Of a stretch of 19,462 nucleotides of DNA, positions 7,951 through 15,165 are shown one piece after another (within the stretch, counting starts at the first letter, position 1; each line of letters opens with the position of its first letter). A program made the translations under genes and the position numbers. This stretch comes from Bacillota bacterium (GTDB taxonomy: Bacteria > Bacillota > Bacilli > Bacillales > Cytobacillaceae). The notes under the pieces were generated by a model that saw only the letters and a program-made list of their open reading frames with translations, had not been told where the DNA came from and made no database searches. Location: positions 1 to 19,462 of the forward strand of contig JAEWIG010000382.1 of NCBI GenBank assembly GCA_023387295.1, given 5' to 3'.

Positions 7951-8508
7951 CTAGCTCCCTTTAACAGTAATAATCTTTCCGATTGGAAGATCATGTGACT
8001 CAACAGGAAGGCTAGAAACCATTTGGGAATCAAAAGCTAAAGATACTGTTTCTCCTTTAAATCTCAGAAGATATCGGTCATAATAACCTCCACCAAATCC
8101 AAGACGATACCCCTCATTTGTATAAGCAAGACCAGGTACGATAAGCAAATCTATGTCATTCATCAAAACCTTTTCCGTTTCAGCCTCAATTGGTTCTAAT
8201 AAGCCTGAGTATACGGATTCTAGTTGATTAAACTTGATTAAATTCCGAAACTCCATATCTCTATTTTCCGGTAAGCATTTAGGAATGGCAACTCGCTTTC
8301 CTTCCTCCCATGCTTTTCTAATAATTTGATATGTATCAACTTCTGGAAATCTCGAAATCGTAATTCCAATCGTTTTCGCTTCTTTCCAAAGGGGATCCTT
8401 ATATAATTTGCTAGCAATTTGATAAGATAAATGCTCGTATTCTGGTTTTTCAAGCTTAGCGAGTCTAGCCATAACTTCCTTTCTTACAATCACTTTATCA
8501 TCCTTCAT
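7951..8508 (-). CDS. fau: 5-formyltetrahydrofolate cyclo-ligase
   Basis: The 185-residue product is full length for the family (5,10-methenyltetrahydrofolate synthetase, YqgN in B. subtilis). It converts 5-formyltetrahydrofolate and ATP to 5,10-methenyltetrahydrofolate, returning folate to the one-carbon pool in the cytosol. The diagnostic phosphate-binding and active-site loop LGFGGGYYDRYL is at 136-147; RFPEVDTY (53-60) holds the conserved substrate-region Glu56. The ATG at 8508 has AGGGGTGAT upstream. The gene follows the rpmG terminator closely, and I see no obvious promoter in the 37-base gap. Expression may depend on read-through from rpmG or a promoter I cannot see. Confidence 0.93.
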   Translation of the reverse strand: MKDDKVIVRKEVMARLAKLEKPEYEHLSYQIASKLYKDPLWKEAKTIGITISRFPEVDTYQIIRKAWEEGKRVAIPKCLPENRDMEFRNLIKFNQLESVYSGLLEPIEAETEKVLMNDIDLLIVPGLAYTNEGYRLGFGGGYYDRYLLRFKGETVSLAFDSQMVSSLPVESHDLPIGKIITVKGS

Positions 8509-8545
8509 ATTATCACCCCTATTCTCGTCATAAAAAAAACAAAAA

Positions 8546-8576
8546 AAGCAGTAAGGACCACATGGTCCAACTGCTT
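8546..8576 (-). terminator. Intrinsic terminator of rpmG
   Basis: Outer arms AAGCAGT / ACTGCTT and inner arms GGACCA / TGGTCC make one long hairpin with a small asymmetric internal loop. On the minus strand it is followed by a near-continuous T-tract (8547-8531). The 5' arm overlaps the rpmG stop codon. Confidence 0.9.
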
Positions 8577-8724
8577 ATTTTGTTTCACGATGTGTTGTAG
8601 AACGCTTTTCTCTTGGGCAGTATTTTTTAAGCTCAAGACGATCTGGATTGTTTCGTTTATTTTTTTTAGAAATATAGTTACGATCTCCACATTCTGTGCA
8701 AGCTAACGTAATATTCACACGCAT
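8575..8724 (-). CDS. rpmG: Large ribosomal subunit protein bL33
   Basis: The 49-residue product starts [17 protein letters not shown] and ends THRETK, full length for L33 of the 50S subunit and very like B. subtilis RpmGA. Cysteines 9 and 12 (CTEC) and 36 (YCP) are present. The fourth zinc-ribbon cysteine of classical zinc-binding L33 is replaced by Glu in YCPRE, so zinc binding is doubtful. I chose the ATG at 8724 because it has a perfectly placed GGAGGG site; the frame stays open upstream, but that extension lies in the promoter region. It has its own terminator at 8546-8576. Confidence 0.96.
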   Translation of the reverse strand: MRVNITLACTECGDRNYISKKNKRNNPDRLELKKYCPREKRSTTHRETK

Positions 8725-8773
8725 GTAATATCCCTCCAAACTATAAAGACTAGTTCGTTCATACGACTTTTCT

Positions 8774-8799
8774 ATAATATCATTTTTCAATTGCAATTG
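8774..8799 (-). promoter_or_regulatory. Likely extended -10 promoter of rpmG
   Basis: On the minus strand TGATATTAT (8782-8774) is an extended -10 element: TG, one base, then TATTAT, five of six consensus matches. It is about 50 bases before the rpmG ATG. Just upstream, where a -35 would lie, is the perfect 12-bp palindrome CAATTGCAATTG (8788-8799), which abuts the stop codon of the preceding gene. Confidence 0.4.
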
Positions 8800-9411
8800 C
8801 TAGTGTGTTTTTAAAAGCATTTCGTTTATTTTTAACAATTCCCTCTCACACTGACCATTAATAAGCCATGATTTCCCTTCACATGTTTCATTTTCCTCTA
8901 TTTCAAGATCGATTATTTGGAGGCTAATCGTATTTCCATTCGCCATCGGGTTATATTTAAGAACCCCTGATTCTGCACGTGCCCAAATCTCATTTTCGGG
9001 ATTATTCCAAAGTGGTTGAACTGAACAAGTGAGCTTTGCACCACTAGTGCTCTGTCCACCTATTAATTGTATTGTATCATCACTTAGACTATATATAATA
9101 TTTTTGGTAGGTGAAATGAAAGAGCAGTCTTCTTTGTAAGCTTTCTGACGATATTGGAAGATTAGCTTCACATGAAGTGGACAAAAGCTTTGATTGGTCA
9201 TTGTTACAACACACATCCAAATATTAGGCTGAACTCGACCTCTCTTTATGTGTAGAAGAATACCTTCATCAAGATTTAGCTCCTCCATTTCTGATTGCAA
9301 CCAATACGTTTTCCCTCCGATCCAAATCCCAGGGATCGCATGAAAAACATCAGTCGGAACTAGTTCGTTCTTTTCTTTACCATTTGTATGAAGACGTATA
9401 TTTGCTTTCAT
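8800..9411 (-). CDS. Uncharacterised 203-residue protein
   Basis: I do not recognise this family. The ATG at 9411 has a plausible AGGATGGTG site. The product has no signal peptide and no membrane segment. It is mostly short alternating hydrophobic stretches suggesting a beta-rich soluble fold (IWMCVVTMTNQSF, VKLIFQYRQKAY, TISLQIIDLEIEE), with a helical C-terminus ending in ERELLKINEMLLKTH. Motifs such as IPGIWIGGKTYWL near the N-terminus could serve as a search seed. Its position between rpmG and the yqzD-yqzC-pst block corresponds to B. subtilis yqgL, which is of similar size, but I cannot confirm homology. Upstream, TTGTTA (9497-9492) and TAACAT (9474-9469) with a 17-base spacer form a weak candidate promoter. 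Its stop codon abuts the rpmG promoter palindrome. Confidence 0.75.
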   Translation of the reverse strand: MKANIRLHTNGKEKNELVPTDVFHAIPGIWIGGKTYWLQSEMEELNLDEGILLHIKRGRVQPNIWMCVVTMTNQSFCPLHVKLIFQYRQKAYKEDCSFISPTKNIIYSLSDDTIQLIGGQSTSGAKLTCSVQPLWNNPENEIWARAESGVLKYNPMANGNTISLQIIDLEIEENETCEGKSWLINGQCERELLKINEMLLKTH

Positions 9412-9590
9412 TTCATTTTCACCATCCTATCTATTTTTGGTAAATTTATTAAAATTTTCTATATATGTATGTTATCATTGAAAACTTGGACTAACAATAA
9501 ACTGAAATTGTCGAATATTACTTGTCCTCCTACTAAAATCTACATTTTCCCCTTTTTCTAAAAATGAAATCGAATTTTGCCGAGATTATA

Positions 9591-9599
9591 TGGTAGAAT
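9591..9599 (+). promoter_or_regulatory. Likely extended -10 promoter of yqzD-yqzC
   Basis: TGGTAGAAT is an extended -10 element (TG, one base, TAGAAT with five of six matches). Transcription would start near 9606, only about ten bases before the GAGGTGA ribosome binding site of yqzD. No clear -35 is present, as is common for extended -10 promoters. The intergenic region 9412-9629 holds this and, divergently, the weak promoter of the 203-residue gene. Confidence 0.45.
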
Positions 9600-9629
9600 A
9601 TTGATGAAACAACGATTGAGGTGACTTTT

Positions 9630-10022
9630 TTGGTTTATTTAATGATTGGTTTATTTGCGTTTTCATTGATTTTGTTACTTATTTCAATTTTTTCGAAGGA
9701 CCCGTACAAATTAATTCGCGAAGAAATTGACCAGCTATCCATGCAGCAGATTCAAGAGGTCTATATGATCAAAAAGAAATTGAAAGTGCTTGAAGAAGAA
9801 TTACTCGTAACAGATGAATCATTTCAGCCAGCAGTTTCAGTTCGCCAGCAGCCCTACGAAAATGATAAAAAGGTAGTTCATGAAATTATTAAAAATCAAG
9901 TCTGGTCTCTCGTTCAGCAAGGATTGAGTGTTGACCAAATTGCTCGACAATCCTCTCTCACCCCGAGTGAAGTAGAATCAATCTTGGCTGAGATGATACA
10001 AAGAGGGCATAAATATGAATAA
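9630..10022 (+). CDS. yqzD: Membrane-anchored protein with C-terminal HTH-like segment (YqzD-like)
   Basis: The 130-residue product has one N-terminal membrane segment (about residues 2-21, VYLMIGLFAFSLILLLISIF). A charged coiled-coil-prone region covers 28-60, a short linker follows, and a C-terminal helix-turn-helix-like stretch runs at about 92-123 (GLSVDQIARQSSLTPSEVE). The layout resembles SwrB/YlxL (DUF6115-type) proteins. I chose the TTG at 9630 because GAGGTGA (9618-9624) is correctly spaced for it. The in-frame GTG at 9621 lies inside that site. Synteny next to the pst block suggests B. subtilis yqzD (symbol given on that basis). The function is unknown. The gene overlaps yqzC by eight bases, implying translational coupling. 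Confidence 0.78.
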   Translation: MVYLMIGLFAFSLILLLISIFSKDPYKLIREEIDQLSMQQIQEVYMIKKKLKVLEEELLVTDESFQPAVSVRQQPYENDKKVVHEIIKNQVWSLVQQGLSVDQIARQSSLTPSEVESILAEMIQRGHKYE

Positions 10023-10500
10023 AAGAAGTATACGGTCATTTGCATTAGGAATCCTCCTTTCTGTTAGCCTTATTGGAATTTTTTATTTTTTAGAAGAGAA
10101 AAATCCAGTCCAAGAGCCCATTCGTGAACAAGAAGCGAAGAGCTTTTTGGAAGAACAAGGATTCATTATCTTAACAAAGGAACAATTTAATGAGCTTGAA
10201 AGCTCCGTTGAAGAAGCAAAGGAAACCGAAAAACAATTCAAGACAGAGCAAGAGTCTAAGCCTGAAGAAACTGACGAAACTACGATCAATGATACAACCA
10301 TGAAACTTGAAATTATTAGCGGTATGGTCTCTCACGATATTGCTTCTTTACTGAAAAAGAACAAGATCATTGATGATGCCAATCAATTTGAAACATATTT
10401 AGAGGAAAATGGCTATAGTAAACGAATACAGCTCGGTGTCTTCGAATTAAAGACTGGGATGAGCTACAAAGAAATTGCAAAAATAATTACAAAAAGCTAA
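10015..10500 (+). CDS. yqzC: Membrane-anchored protein with MltG N-terminal-like domain (YqzC-like)
   Basis: The 161-residue product has an N-terminal membrane segment (about residues 7-25), a long acidic, Glu/Lys-rich, coiled-coil-prone stalk (about 35-92) and a C-terminal domain from about 97. That domain contains the pattern ISGMVSHDIASLLKKNKII, then FETYLEENG and LGVFELKTGMSYKEIAKII. This pattern matches the LysM-like accessory domain that precedes the catalytic core of endolytic transglycosylases MltG/YceG, but the catalytic core is absent. It may therefore be a cell-wall-binding or enzyme-partner protein outside the membrane; that is inference. Similar short proteins are sometimes labelled MltG in databases. 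The start overlaps the end of yqzD. Synteny suggests B. subtilis yqzC. Confidence 0.8.
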   Translation: MNKRSIRSFALGILLSVSLIGIFYFLEEKNPVQEPIREQEAKSFLEEQGFIILTKEQFNELESSVEEAKETEKQFKTEQESKPEETDETTINDTTMKLEIISGMVSHDIASLLKKNKIIDDANQFETYLEENGYSKRIQLGVFELKTGMSYKEIAKIITKS

Positions 10501-10535
10501 AGCAGCGTAATAAATACTAGCTGCTTTAGCTTTTT
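10491..10535. terminator. Bidirectional terminator between yqzC and phoU
   Basis: A perfect 12-bp stem (AGCTAAAGCAGC 10495-10506 / GCTGCTTTAGCT 10520-10531) is extended by flanking A and T runs, with a 13-base loop. T-tracts occur 3' on both strands. It overlaps the yqzC stop on one side and reaches the phoU stop on the other, so it can serve both convergent units. Confidence 0.9.
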
Positions 10536-11197
10536 TAATTGTTTAAATCAAAAGATCTGCCTTTTACTAAATAGAAAATATGCTCTGAAATATTCGTAAC
10601 ATGGTCGGCCGCTCTTTCTAAATAACGAGCTGTAAATGAAAGCTGAGAAATTTGCGTCATGAGTTCAGGATTCTCTAAATTCTTCTTTAGTAGTTCTTGA
10701 ATAGTCTGACCGTATAATTCATCGACCTTATCATCCATGTCTGCAACATTTTTTGCCTTCATCGTGTCAGCCTCTGTAAATGCCTCTAATGATAATTTGA
10801 GCATTTTGATTGTGATATTAGACATTTCATTTAAATAGACCATCGGCTGGACAAAAGGGGCTTTTCCAATACGAATGGTTGCTTTCCCAATATTTACTGC
10901 AAAATCCGCAATTCGCTCAATGTCTGTTGCGATTTTTATTCCAACAATGATTCTCCGCAAATCGATCGCAACAGGCTGTTGTTTGGCAATTAATAATATA
11001 GAAAAGTCATTAATTTCTTCGTACAATAAGTCGATTTCAGAATCACCATCTATGACTTCCAATGCCATCTCAATATTTTGTTGCTCTAAAGCTTCGATTG
11101 ATTTAGATAATGCTTCCTCAGCAAGCTTACCAATTTCAAGCAATTTTTCCTGCAATTCATTTAGCTCGTCTTGAAACTTTTCACGCACTATAGGCAT
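10535..11197 (-). CDS. phoU: Phosphate transport regulator PhoU
   Basis: The 220-residue, all-helical cytoplasmic protein shows the two-repeat structure of PhoU. Each half carries its metal-cluster motif: TDIERIADFA around 91-100 and YLERAADHV around 192-200. The preceding E/D helices are also present (GDSEIDLLYEEIN and MDDKVDELYGQTI). PhoU links the Pst transporter to phosphate signalling and restrains uptake when phosphate is ample. The ATG at 11197 has AAGGGAG upstream, and the gene follows pstB by 32 bases as the last gene of the pst operon. From memory, B. subtilis 168 has a second pstB here instead. Confidence 0.95.
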   Translation of the reverse strand: MPIVREKFQDELNELQEKLLEIGKLAEEALSKSIEALEQQNIEMALEVIDGDSEIDLLYEEINDFSILLIAKQQPVAIDLRRIIVGIKIATDIERIADFAVNIGKATIRIGKAPFVQPMVYLNEMSNITIKMLKLSLEAFTEADTMKAKNVADMDDKVDELYGQTIQELLKKNLENPELMTQISQLSFTARYLERAADHVTNISEHIFYLVKGRSFDLNN

Positions 11198-11229
11198 TCC
11201 TATTCTCCCTTCAATACTGCCAGATTACG

Positions 11230-12060
11230 TTAACCAAATCTTCCCGTAATATAATCCTCCGTTCTTTTATCTGTTGGAGTTGAAAAAATCTTGTTAGTAT
11301 GATCAAATTCAATGACTTCCCCATTTAGAAAAAAAGCTGTTTTATCCGATATTCGAGCAGCCTGCTGCATATTATGAGTCACGATAATGATGCTATAATC
11401 CTTTTTTAAATCTTGAACAAGCTCTTCTACCTTTAGTGTTGAAATCGGATCGAGCGCAGATGTTGGTTCATCCATTAAAATGACATCTGGTTCAATAGCA
11501 AGGCAACGAGCAATACAAAGTCGTTGCTGTTGTCCTCCAGAAAGTCCATAAGCGTTTTCGTGTAAACGGTCCTTCACTTCATCCCAAATAGCTGCATCCT
11601 TTAGACTCGTTTCAACAATTTGGTTAAGAAGTTTTTTATCCCGAATTCCATGGATTTTTGGTCCATAAGCTACATTTTCATAGATGGATTTTGGAAACGG
11701 ATTTGGCTTTTGAAACACCATTCCTACTTTCGTCCGCAGCTCTTCTACACGATAAGATGAATCAAAAATATTATTGCCTCGGTAAGAAATTTCTCCTGAT
11801 GTTTTTACACCTGGCACTAACTCGATTAATCGATTTAACGTTTTGATATACGTTGATTTTCCACATCCAGATGGTCCAATAATTGCTGTTATTTCATTTT
11901 CGATAATATCAAGATCGATATTTTTTAATGCATGATTATTTCCATACCATAAATTAAGCTGATTCGTTTGATAAACAATGTTTTTAGCTGGTGTAGAATT
12001 AGTAAGACGCTCTTTTGTAACTAGATGAATATTTCTTTGCTTTTCCACTGTTGCATTCAT
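11230..12060 (-). CDS. pstB: Phosphate ABC transporter ATP-binding protein PstB
   Basis: The 276-residue ATPase powers the Pst phosphate importer on the cytoplasmic face. All ABC motifs are intact: Walker [10 protein letters not shown] (62-70), Q-loop Gln117, signature LSGGQQQR (173-180), Walker B VILMDE (193-198) and switch His229. The first 28 or so residues are a poorly conserved extension before the usual start of the fold ([13 protein letters not shown]). The ATG at 12060 has AAGGGAG nine bases upstream, and no better internal start is evident. It sits 19 bases after pstA and 32 bases before phoU. Only one pstB is present in this operon. Confidence 0.97.
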   Translation of the reverse strand: MNATVEKQRNIHLVTKERLTNSTPAKNIVYQTNQLNLWYGNNHALKNIDLDIIENEITAIIGPSGCGKSTYIKTLNRLIELVPGVKTSGEISYRGNNIFDSSYRVEELRTKVGMVFQKPNPFPKSIYENVAYGPKIHGIRDKKLLNQIVETSLKDAAIWDEVKDRLHENAYGLSGGQQQRLCIARCLAIEPDVILMDEPTSALDPISTLKVEELVQDLKKDYSIIIVTHNMQQAARISDKTAFFLNGEVIEFDHTNKIFSTPTDKRTEDYITGRFG

Positions 12061-12079
12061 CCCGTTCGTCTCCCTTCAT

Positions 12080-12958
12080 TTAGTATCTTTTTTGGAATTT
12101 ATTGCGAATAAGGACGGCAATGGAGTTCATTAAGATTAACAACGAAAGCAAAACAATAATTCCTGCCGCTGCTAACGATTGGAATTCTACCTGTGGTCTT
12201 CCTGTCCAATTGTAAATTTGCATTGGTAAAACTGTCATACTATCAAAGACGGATTTTGGTAAGAATGCTAAGAATAATGGAAGGCCTAGAACAACTAATG
12301 GAGCAGTCTCTCCAATCGCTCTGGAAAGCGCCAATATCCCTCCAGTCAAAATCCCTGGTAATGCAGCCGGAAGCACTACTTGAACGATCGTTTGCCATTT
12401 TGTTGCACCCATTCCATATGAAGCTTCTTTTAATCCATTTGGTACTGAACGAATGGCTTCCTGAGCGGCAACAATAATGATCGGTAGAACTAATAGACTC
12501 ATCGTCAAACCTGCTGCCAATACGCTTGTTCCAAGTGAAAGAGCACGAACAAAAACCGTTAACCCCAACAAGCCAAATACAATGGAAGGAACACCAGCTA
12601 AATTTGAGATATTTATTTGAATAAATCGTGTGAACCGATTTTTTTTTGCATATTCTTCAAGATAAATGGCTGTTCCTACCCCTAATAGTAGGGATGCTGG
12701 AGCAACTACCCCCATTAGCCAAATCGTACCAACTAAGGCCGTTTTTACTCCTGCCTGTTCAGGTTTTCTAGATGGTAGGCTTTGCAAAAATTGCAAATCT
12801 AGATAACCTGCTCCTTGAGAAATAATTCGATATAGTAAAATTCCCAGTACTGCTAGACCAAACATAGTTGCAGCAAAAAAAAAGAATTTAAAAAGAATGT
12901 TAATCGATAGTCTATATTTCATTCTATTTGTAACAGTAGAATGGTTAATGAATTTCAT
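12080..12958 (-). CDS. pstA: Phosphate ABC transporter permease PstA
   Basis: The 292-residue permease has six predicted membrane segments and forms the channel with PstC. The cytoplasmic EAA-type coupling loop that contacts PstB is visible as EASYGMGATKWQTIVQVVLPAA at about 178-199 (given here in part), followed by the family-typical LALSRAIGETAPL. The ATG follows the pstC stop directly, with GGGAGGGG in the end of pstC as ribosome binding site, so translation is probably coupled. The length is normal for PstA. Confidence 0.96.
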   Translation of the reverse strand: MKFINHSTVTNRMKYRLSINILFKFFFFAATMFGLAVLGILLYRIISQGAGYLDLQFLQSLPSRKPEQAGVKTALVGTIWLMGVVAPASLLLGVGTAIYLEEYAKKNRFTRFIQINISNLAGVPSIVFGLLGLTVFVRALSLGTSVLAAGLTMSLLVLPIIIVAAQEAIRSVPNGLKEASYGMGATKWQTIVQVVLPAALPGILTGGILALSRAIGETAPLVVLGLPLFLAFLPKSVFDSMTVLPMQIYNWTGRPQVEFQSLAAAGIIVLLSLLILMNSIAVLIRNKFQKRY

Positions 12959-13909
12959 CTAATACCCCTCCCTAATTCGCCGTGTGATAAAGCTGGCAAA
13001 TAGGTTCATCACTAATGTAAACAAAAATAATGTAAAGCCGACCGCGTAAATACTATAGTAAATAGTCGTACCATAGCCGGCATCCCCTTGACTAACCTGT
13101 ACAATATAGGCTGTCATCGTTTGGATTGAGCTTGTTACATCAAAATTCATATTTGGGGTAGACCCTCCTGCAACAGCAACAATCATTGTTTCCCCAATCG
13201 CTCGTGAAATGGCTAGCACAATTGAAGCAGTAATTCCTGAAATAGCTGCAGGGAGGATAATTTTTAATGATATTTCTAGTTTTGTAGAACCTAAAGCCAG
13301 TGCTCCTTCACGGATTGAATTTGGGACAGAAGACAAAGCATCTTCGGAAAGGGATGCAATCATTGGTGTGATCATAATCCCAATTACTATCCCTGGACTT
13401 AAGGCATTAAATATTTCAAGGGAAGGAATAAGTTCTCTTAATAATGGTGTAACAAAGGTTAATGCGAAAAACCCATAAACAATCGTAGGAATCCCTGCAA
13501 GAACCTCAAGGATAGGCTTAATGATTCTGCGAGTTCGATCACTTGCATACTCACTTAGAAAGATTGCTGTTCCTATCCCAATTGGCACTGCAAAGATAAC
13601 AGCTATAACTGTAACCTTTAACGTACCTAACACTAAGGGCATAATCCCAAATGACCCTTGAGTTTTGGAAAATGGATACCATTTTTGTGCTGTCAAAAAT
13701 TCTACAATTGAAACACGATCGAAGAAAATAAAAGTCTCAACAACTAATGTCAATACAATTCCGAGTGTTGTTAATACTGAAACAATTGCAGTCAGCAGCA
13801 AAAGAAACGGGACGAATTTTTCAATCCTTGCTGCTATGCTTTTCTTTTGTTTTTTTTCTTTAATCAATTCCTGGACAGAAAATGCTTTTGTTGATGTTTG
13901 TAAAGCCAA
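12959..13909 (-). CDS. pstC: Phosphate ABC transporter permease PstC
   Basis: The 316-residue permease has six membrane segments after a basic cytoplasmic N-terminus (residues 1-30). Recognisable PstC motifs are GIGTAIFLSEYA around 111-122, the coupling loop GALALGSTKLE, and AISRAIGETMIVAVAGG. With PstA it forms the transmembrane pore for phosphate. The start is a TTG at 13909, preceded by a strong GGGGGAGA site six bases away; no ATG in frame fits better. It lies 100 bases after pstS, the only sizeable gap in the operon, which holds a stem-loop (13972-14001). Confidence 0.96.
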   Translation of the reverse strand: MALQTSTKAFSVQELIKEKKQKKSIAARIEKFVPFLLLLTAIVSVLTTLGIVLTLVVETFIFFDRVSIVEFLTAQKWYPFSKTQGSFGIMPLVLGTLKVTVIAVIFAVPIGIGTAIFLSEYASDRTRRIIKPILEVLAGIPTIVYGFFALTFVTPLLRELIPSLEIFNALSPGIVIGIMITPMIASLSEDALSSVPNSIREGALALGSTKLEISLKIILPAAISGITASIVLAISRAIGETMIVAVAGGSTPNMNFDVTSSIQTMTAYIVQVSQGDAGYGTTIYYSIYAVGFTLFLFTLVMNLFASFITRRIREGY

Positions 13910-13971
13910 TTTGGCTCTCCCCCTTACTACGAAGCACTCTAATCTCGTAAACTATCGTTAATAACTATAAG

Positions 13972-14001
13972 GATGGGAAGGGAAGCATACAGCTCCCCAT
14001 C
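13972..14001 (-). promoter_or_regulatory. Stem-loop between pstS and pstC
   Basis: GATGGG (13972-13977) pairs with CCCATC (13996-14001), and further imperfect pairing includes AAGC with GCTC. On the minus strand it lies eight bases after the pstS stop and has no following T-tract. It therefore looks like an mRNA-stabilising or processing structure, or a weak attenuator, rather than a full terminator. Confidence 0.45.
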
Positions 14002-14009
14002 AGACCAAT

Positions 14010-15011
14010 TTACTTAAGACCTTCTAGTGTTTTTAAACCAGTCGTATAGTCCTCGTCTTTTAATTTTACATATCCGACATCCTCAGCTAGTTCAGCACCA
14101 TTTTCGAGCGTGAATTTTACAAATTCATATACTTCTAGCTTACTTTTGACCGCTTCATTATTTACATAAATAAATAGTGGCCGTGATAGAGGTGAATACT
14201 CCCCACTTTCAATTGTTTCAAGAGTAGGCTCTACCGCTCCTTTACCTGAATCGACAGGTACCACCTTTAAATTTTCTTTATTTTCAACATAATAAGAGAA
14301 TCCAAAATATCCGATAGCATATTTATCACCCATAACCCCTTGAACAAGAACATTATCGTCTTCAGATAATGTTGCCTTTTCAACAATTGGTGCATCATCT
14401 AAAATAACTTCATTGAAGTAATCATATGTACCCGAATCTGTTCCTGGTGAATAAAACTTAATTTCTTCTTCCGGCCAACCTTCACGAATATCCGACCATT
14501 TTTTCACGGTTCCATCTTCAACCCACATTTTCTTTAACTCATCAATCGTTAAATGGTCGACCCAATCATTGTCTTTATTAAGCACGAGTGATAAACCGTC
14601 ATTTGCTAGTTTTAATTCAGTAAATTTAATTCCTTTAGATTCCAATTCAGCTTTCTCTTCATCTTTAATTGGACGAGAAGCATTGCTTATATCTGTTGTT
14701 CCAGCAATAAAAGCTTTAAATCCTCCACCTGTACCAGAAACTCCGACAGAAACTTTCACACTAGGCTGTGTGAGATTAAATTCTTCAGCAACAGCTTCGA
14801 TAATTGGATAAACAGTCGACGAGCCGTCAATACTTACTTCACCTTGCAGCTCTTTATTTTCATCGCTCACTGACTCTGAGTTGCTATTTGAATCTGTTTG
14901 AGCTTGTGTTCCACCGTTTGTTGACTCAGCCTCTTGAGAGCCGCAAGCGGAAGTAAATGCAAGTACTGCTCCAATTAGTGTTGATAGCGCTAAGTATTTA
15001 AAGCTTTTCAT
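14010..15011 (-). CDS. pstS: Phosphate-binding lipoprotein PstS
   Basis: The 333-residue product has a lipoprotein signal peptide with lipobox TSAC (Cys23), then a Ser/Asn/Glu-rich linker to about residue 55 and the periplasmic-binding-protein fold. Phosphate-contact motifs are IDGSSTVYP (61-69), GVSGTGGGF (90-98), DISNASRPI (107-115) and, further on, SPGTDSGTYDYF. Anchored outside the membrane, it captures phosphate and delivers it to PstC-PstA. The ATG at 15011 has a strong AGGAGG site. It is the first gene of the pst operon, directly downstream of a PhoP-type box (15073-15111), and should be induced by phosphate limitation. Confidence 0.97.
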   Translation of the reverse strand: MKSFKYLALSTLIGAVLAFTSACGSQEAESTNGGTQAQTDSNSNSESVSDENKELQGEVSIDGSSTVYPIIEAVAEEFNLTQPSVKVSVGVSGTGGGFKAFIAGTTDISNASRPIKDEEKAELESKGIKFTELKLANDGLSLVLNKDNDWVDHLTIDELKKMWVEDGTVKKWSDIREGWPEEEIKFYSPGTDSGTYDYFNEVILDDAPIVEKATLSEDDNVLVQGVMGDKYAIGYFGFSYYVENKENLKVVPVDSGKGAVEPTLETIESGEYSPLSRPLFIYVNNEAVKSKLEVYEFVKFTLENGAELAEDVGYVKLKDEDYTTGLKTLEGLK

Positions 15012-15031
15012 TCCATTATTCCTCCTAAGAG

Positions 15032-15057
15032 ATTAGTTGTTTTGTCCTACAACTAAT
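15032..15057. repeat. Inverted repeat in pstS leader
   Basis: ATTAGTTGT and ACAACTAAT form a perfect 9-bp inverted repeat with an 8-base spacer, between the PhoP box and the pstS ribosome binding site. No T-tract follows. It could be a 5' stabilising stem-loop, or an operator overlapping the transcription start. Confidence 0.5.
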
Positions 15058-15072
15058 ACAATAAGCTCTAAC

Positions 15073-15111
15073 CATTAACCCCGTTTTAACGTTATGTAAA
15101 GCTTTTGTAAA
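15073..15111 (-). promoter_or_regulatory. PhoP box controlling pstS operon
   Basis: On the minus strand four hexamers occur at exact 11-base steps: TTTACA (15111-15106), TTTACA (15100-15095), TTAAAA (15089-15084) and TTAATG (15078-15073). The Bacillus PhoP consensus is TT(A/T/C)A(C/T)A spaced by five bases. The first two match fully and the others miss by one base each. A possible -10, TATTGT (15063-15058), follows nine bases later with no -35 needed. This is the arrangement of PhoP-activated promoters. Confidence 0.85.
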
Positions 15112-15131
15112 TTCAGAAAAAAGCGGAAACA

Positions 15132-15165
15132 AAAAAATCTACCCCCTTTAGGAAGTAGATTTTTT
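15132..15165 (-). terminator. Intrinsic terminator of pbpA
   Basis: A perfect 11-bp stem (AAAAAATCTAC / GTAGATTTTTT) encloses a 12-base loop, and on the minus strand a T-tract forms the 3' arm end. It lies just after the pbpA stop and just before the PhoP box, separating pbpA from pst. Confidence 0.88.

Noticed and set aside
8575..8796. Longer form of rpmG starting at 8796
   Set aside because: The extra N-terminus covers the promoter and ribosome binding site; L33 homologues start at MRVNITL.
10875..11174. Plus-strand frame of 99 codons opposite phoU, and similar frames opposite pstC, pstA and pstS
   Set aside because: Shadow frames of clear pst-operon genes; no ribosome binding sites or promoters fit them.
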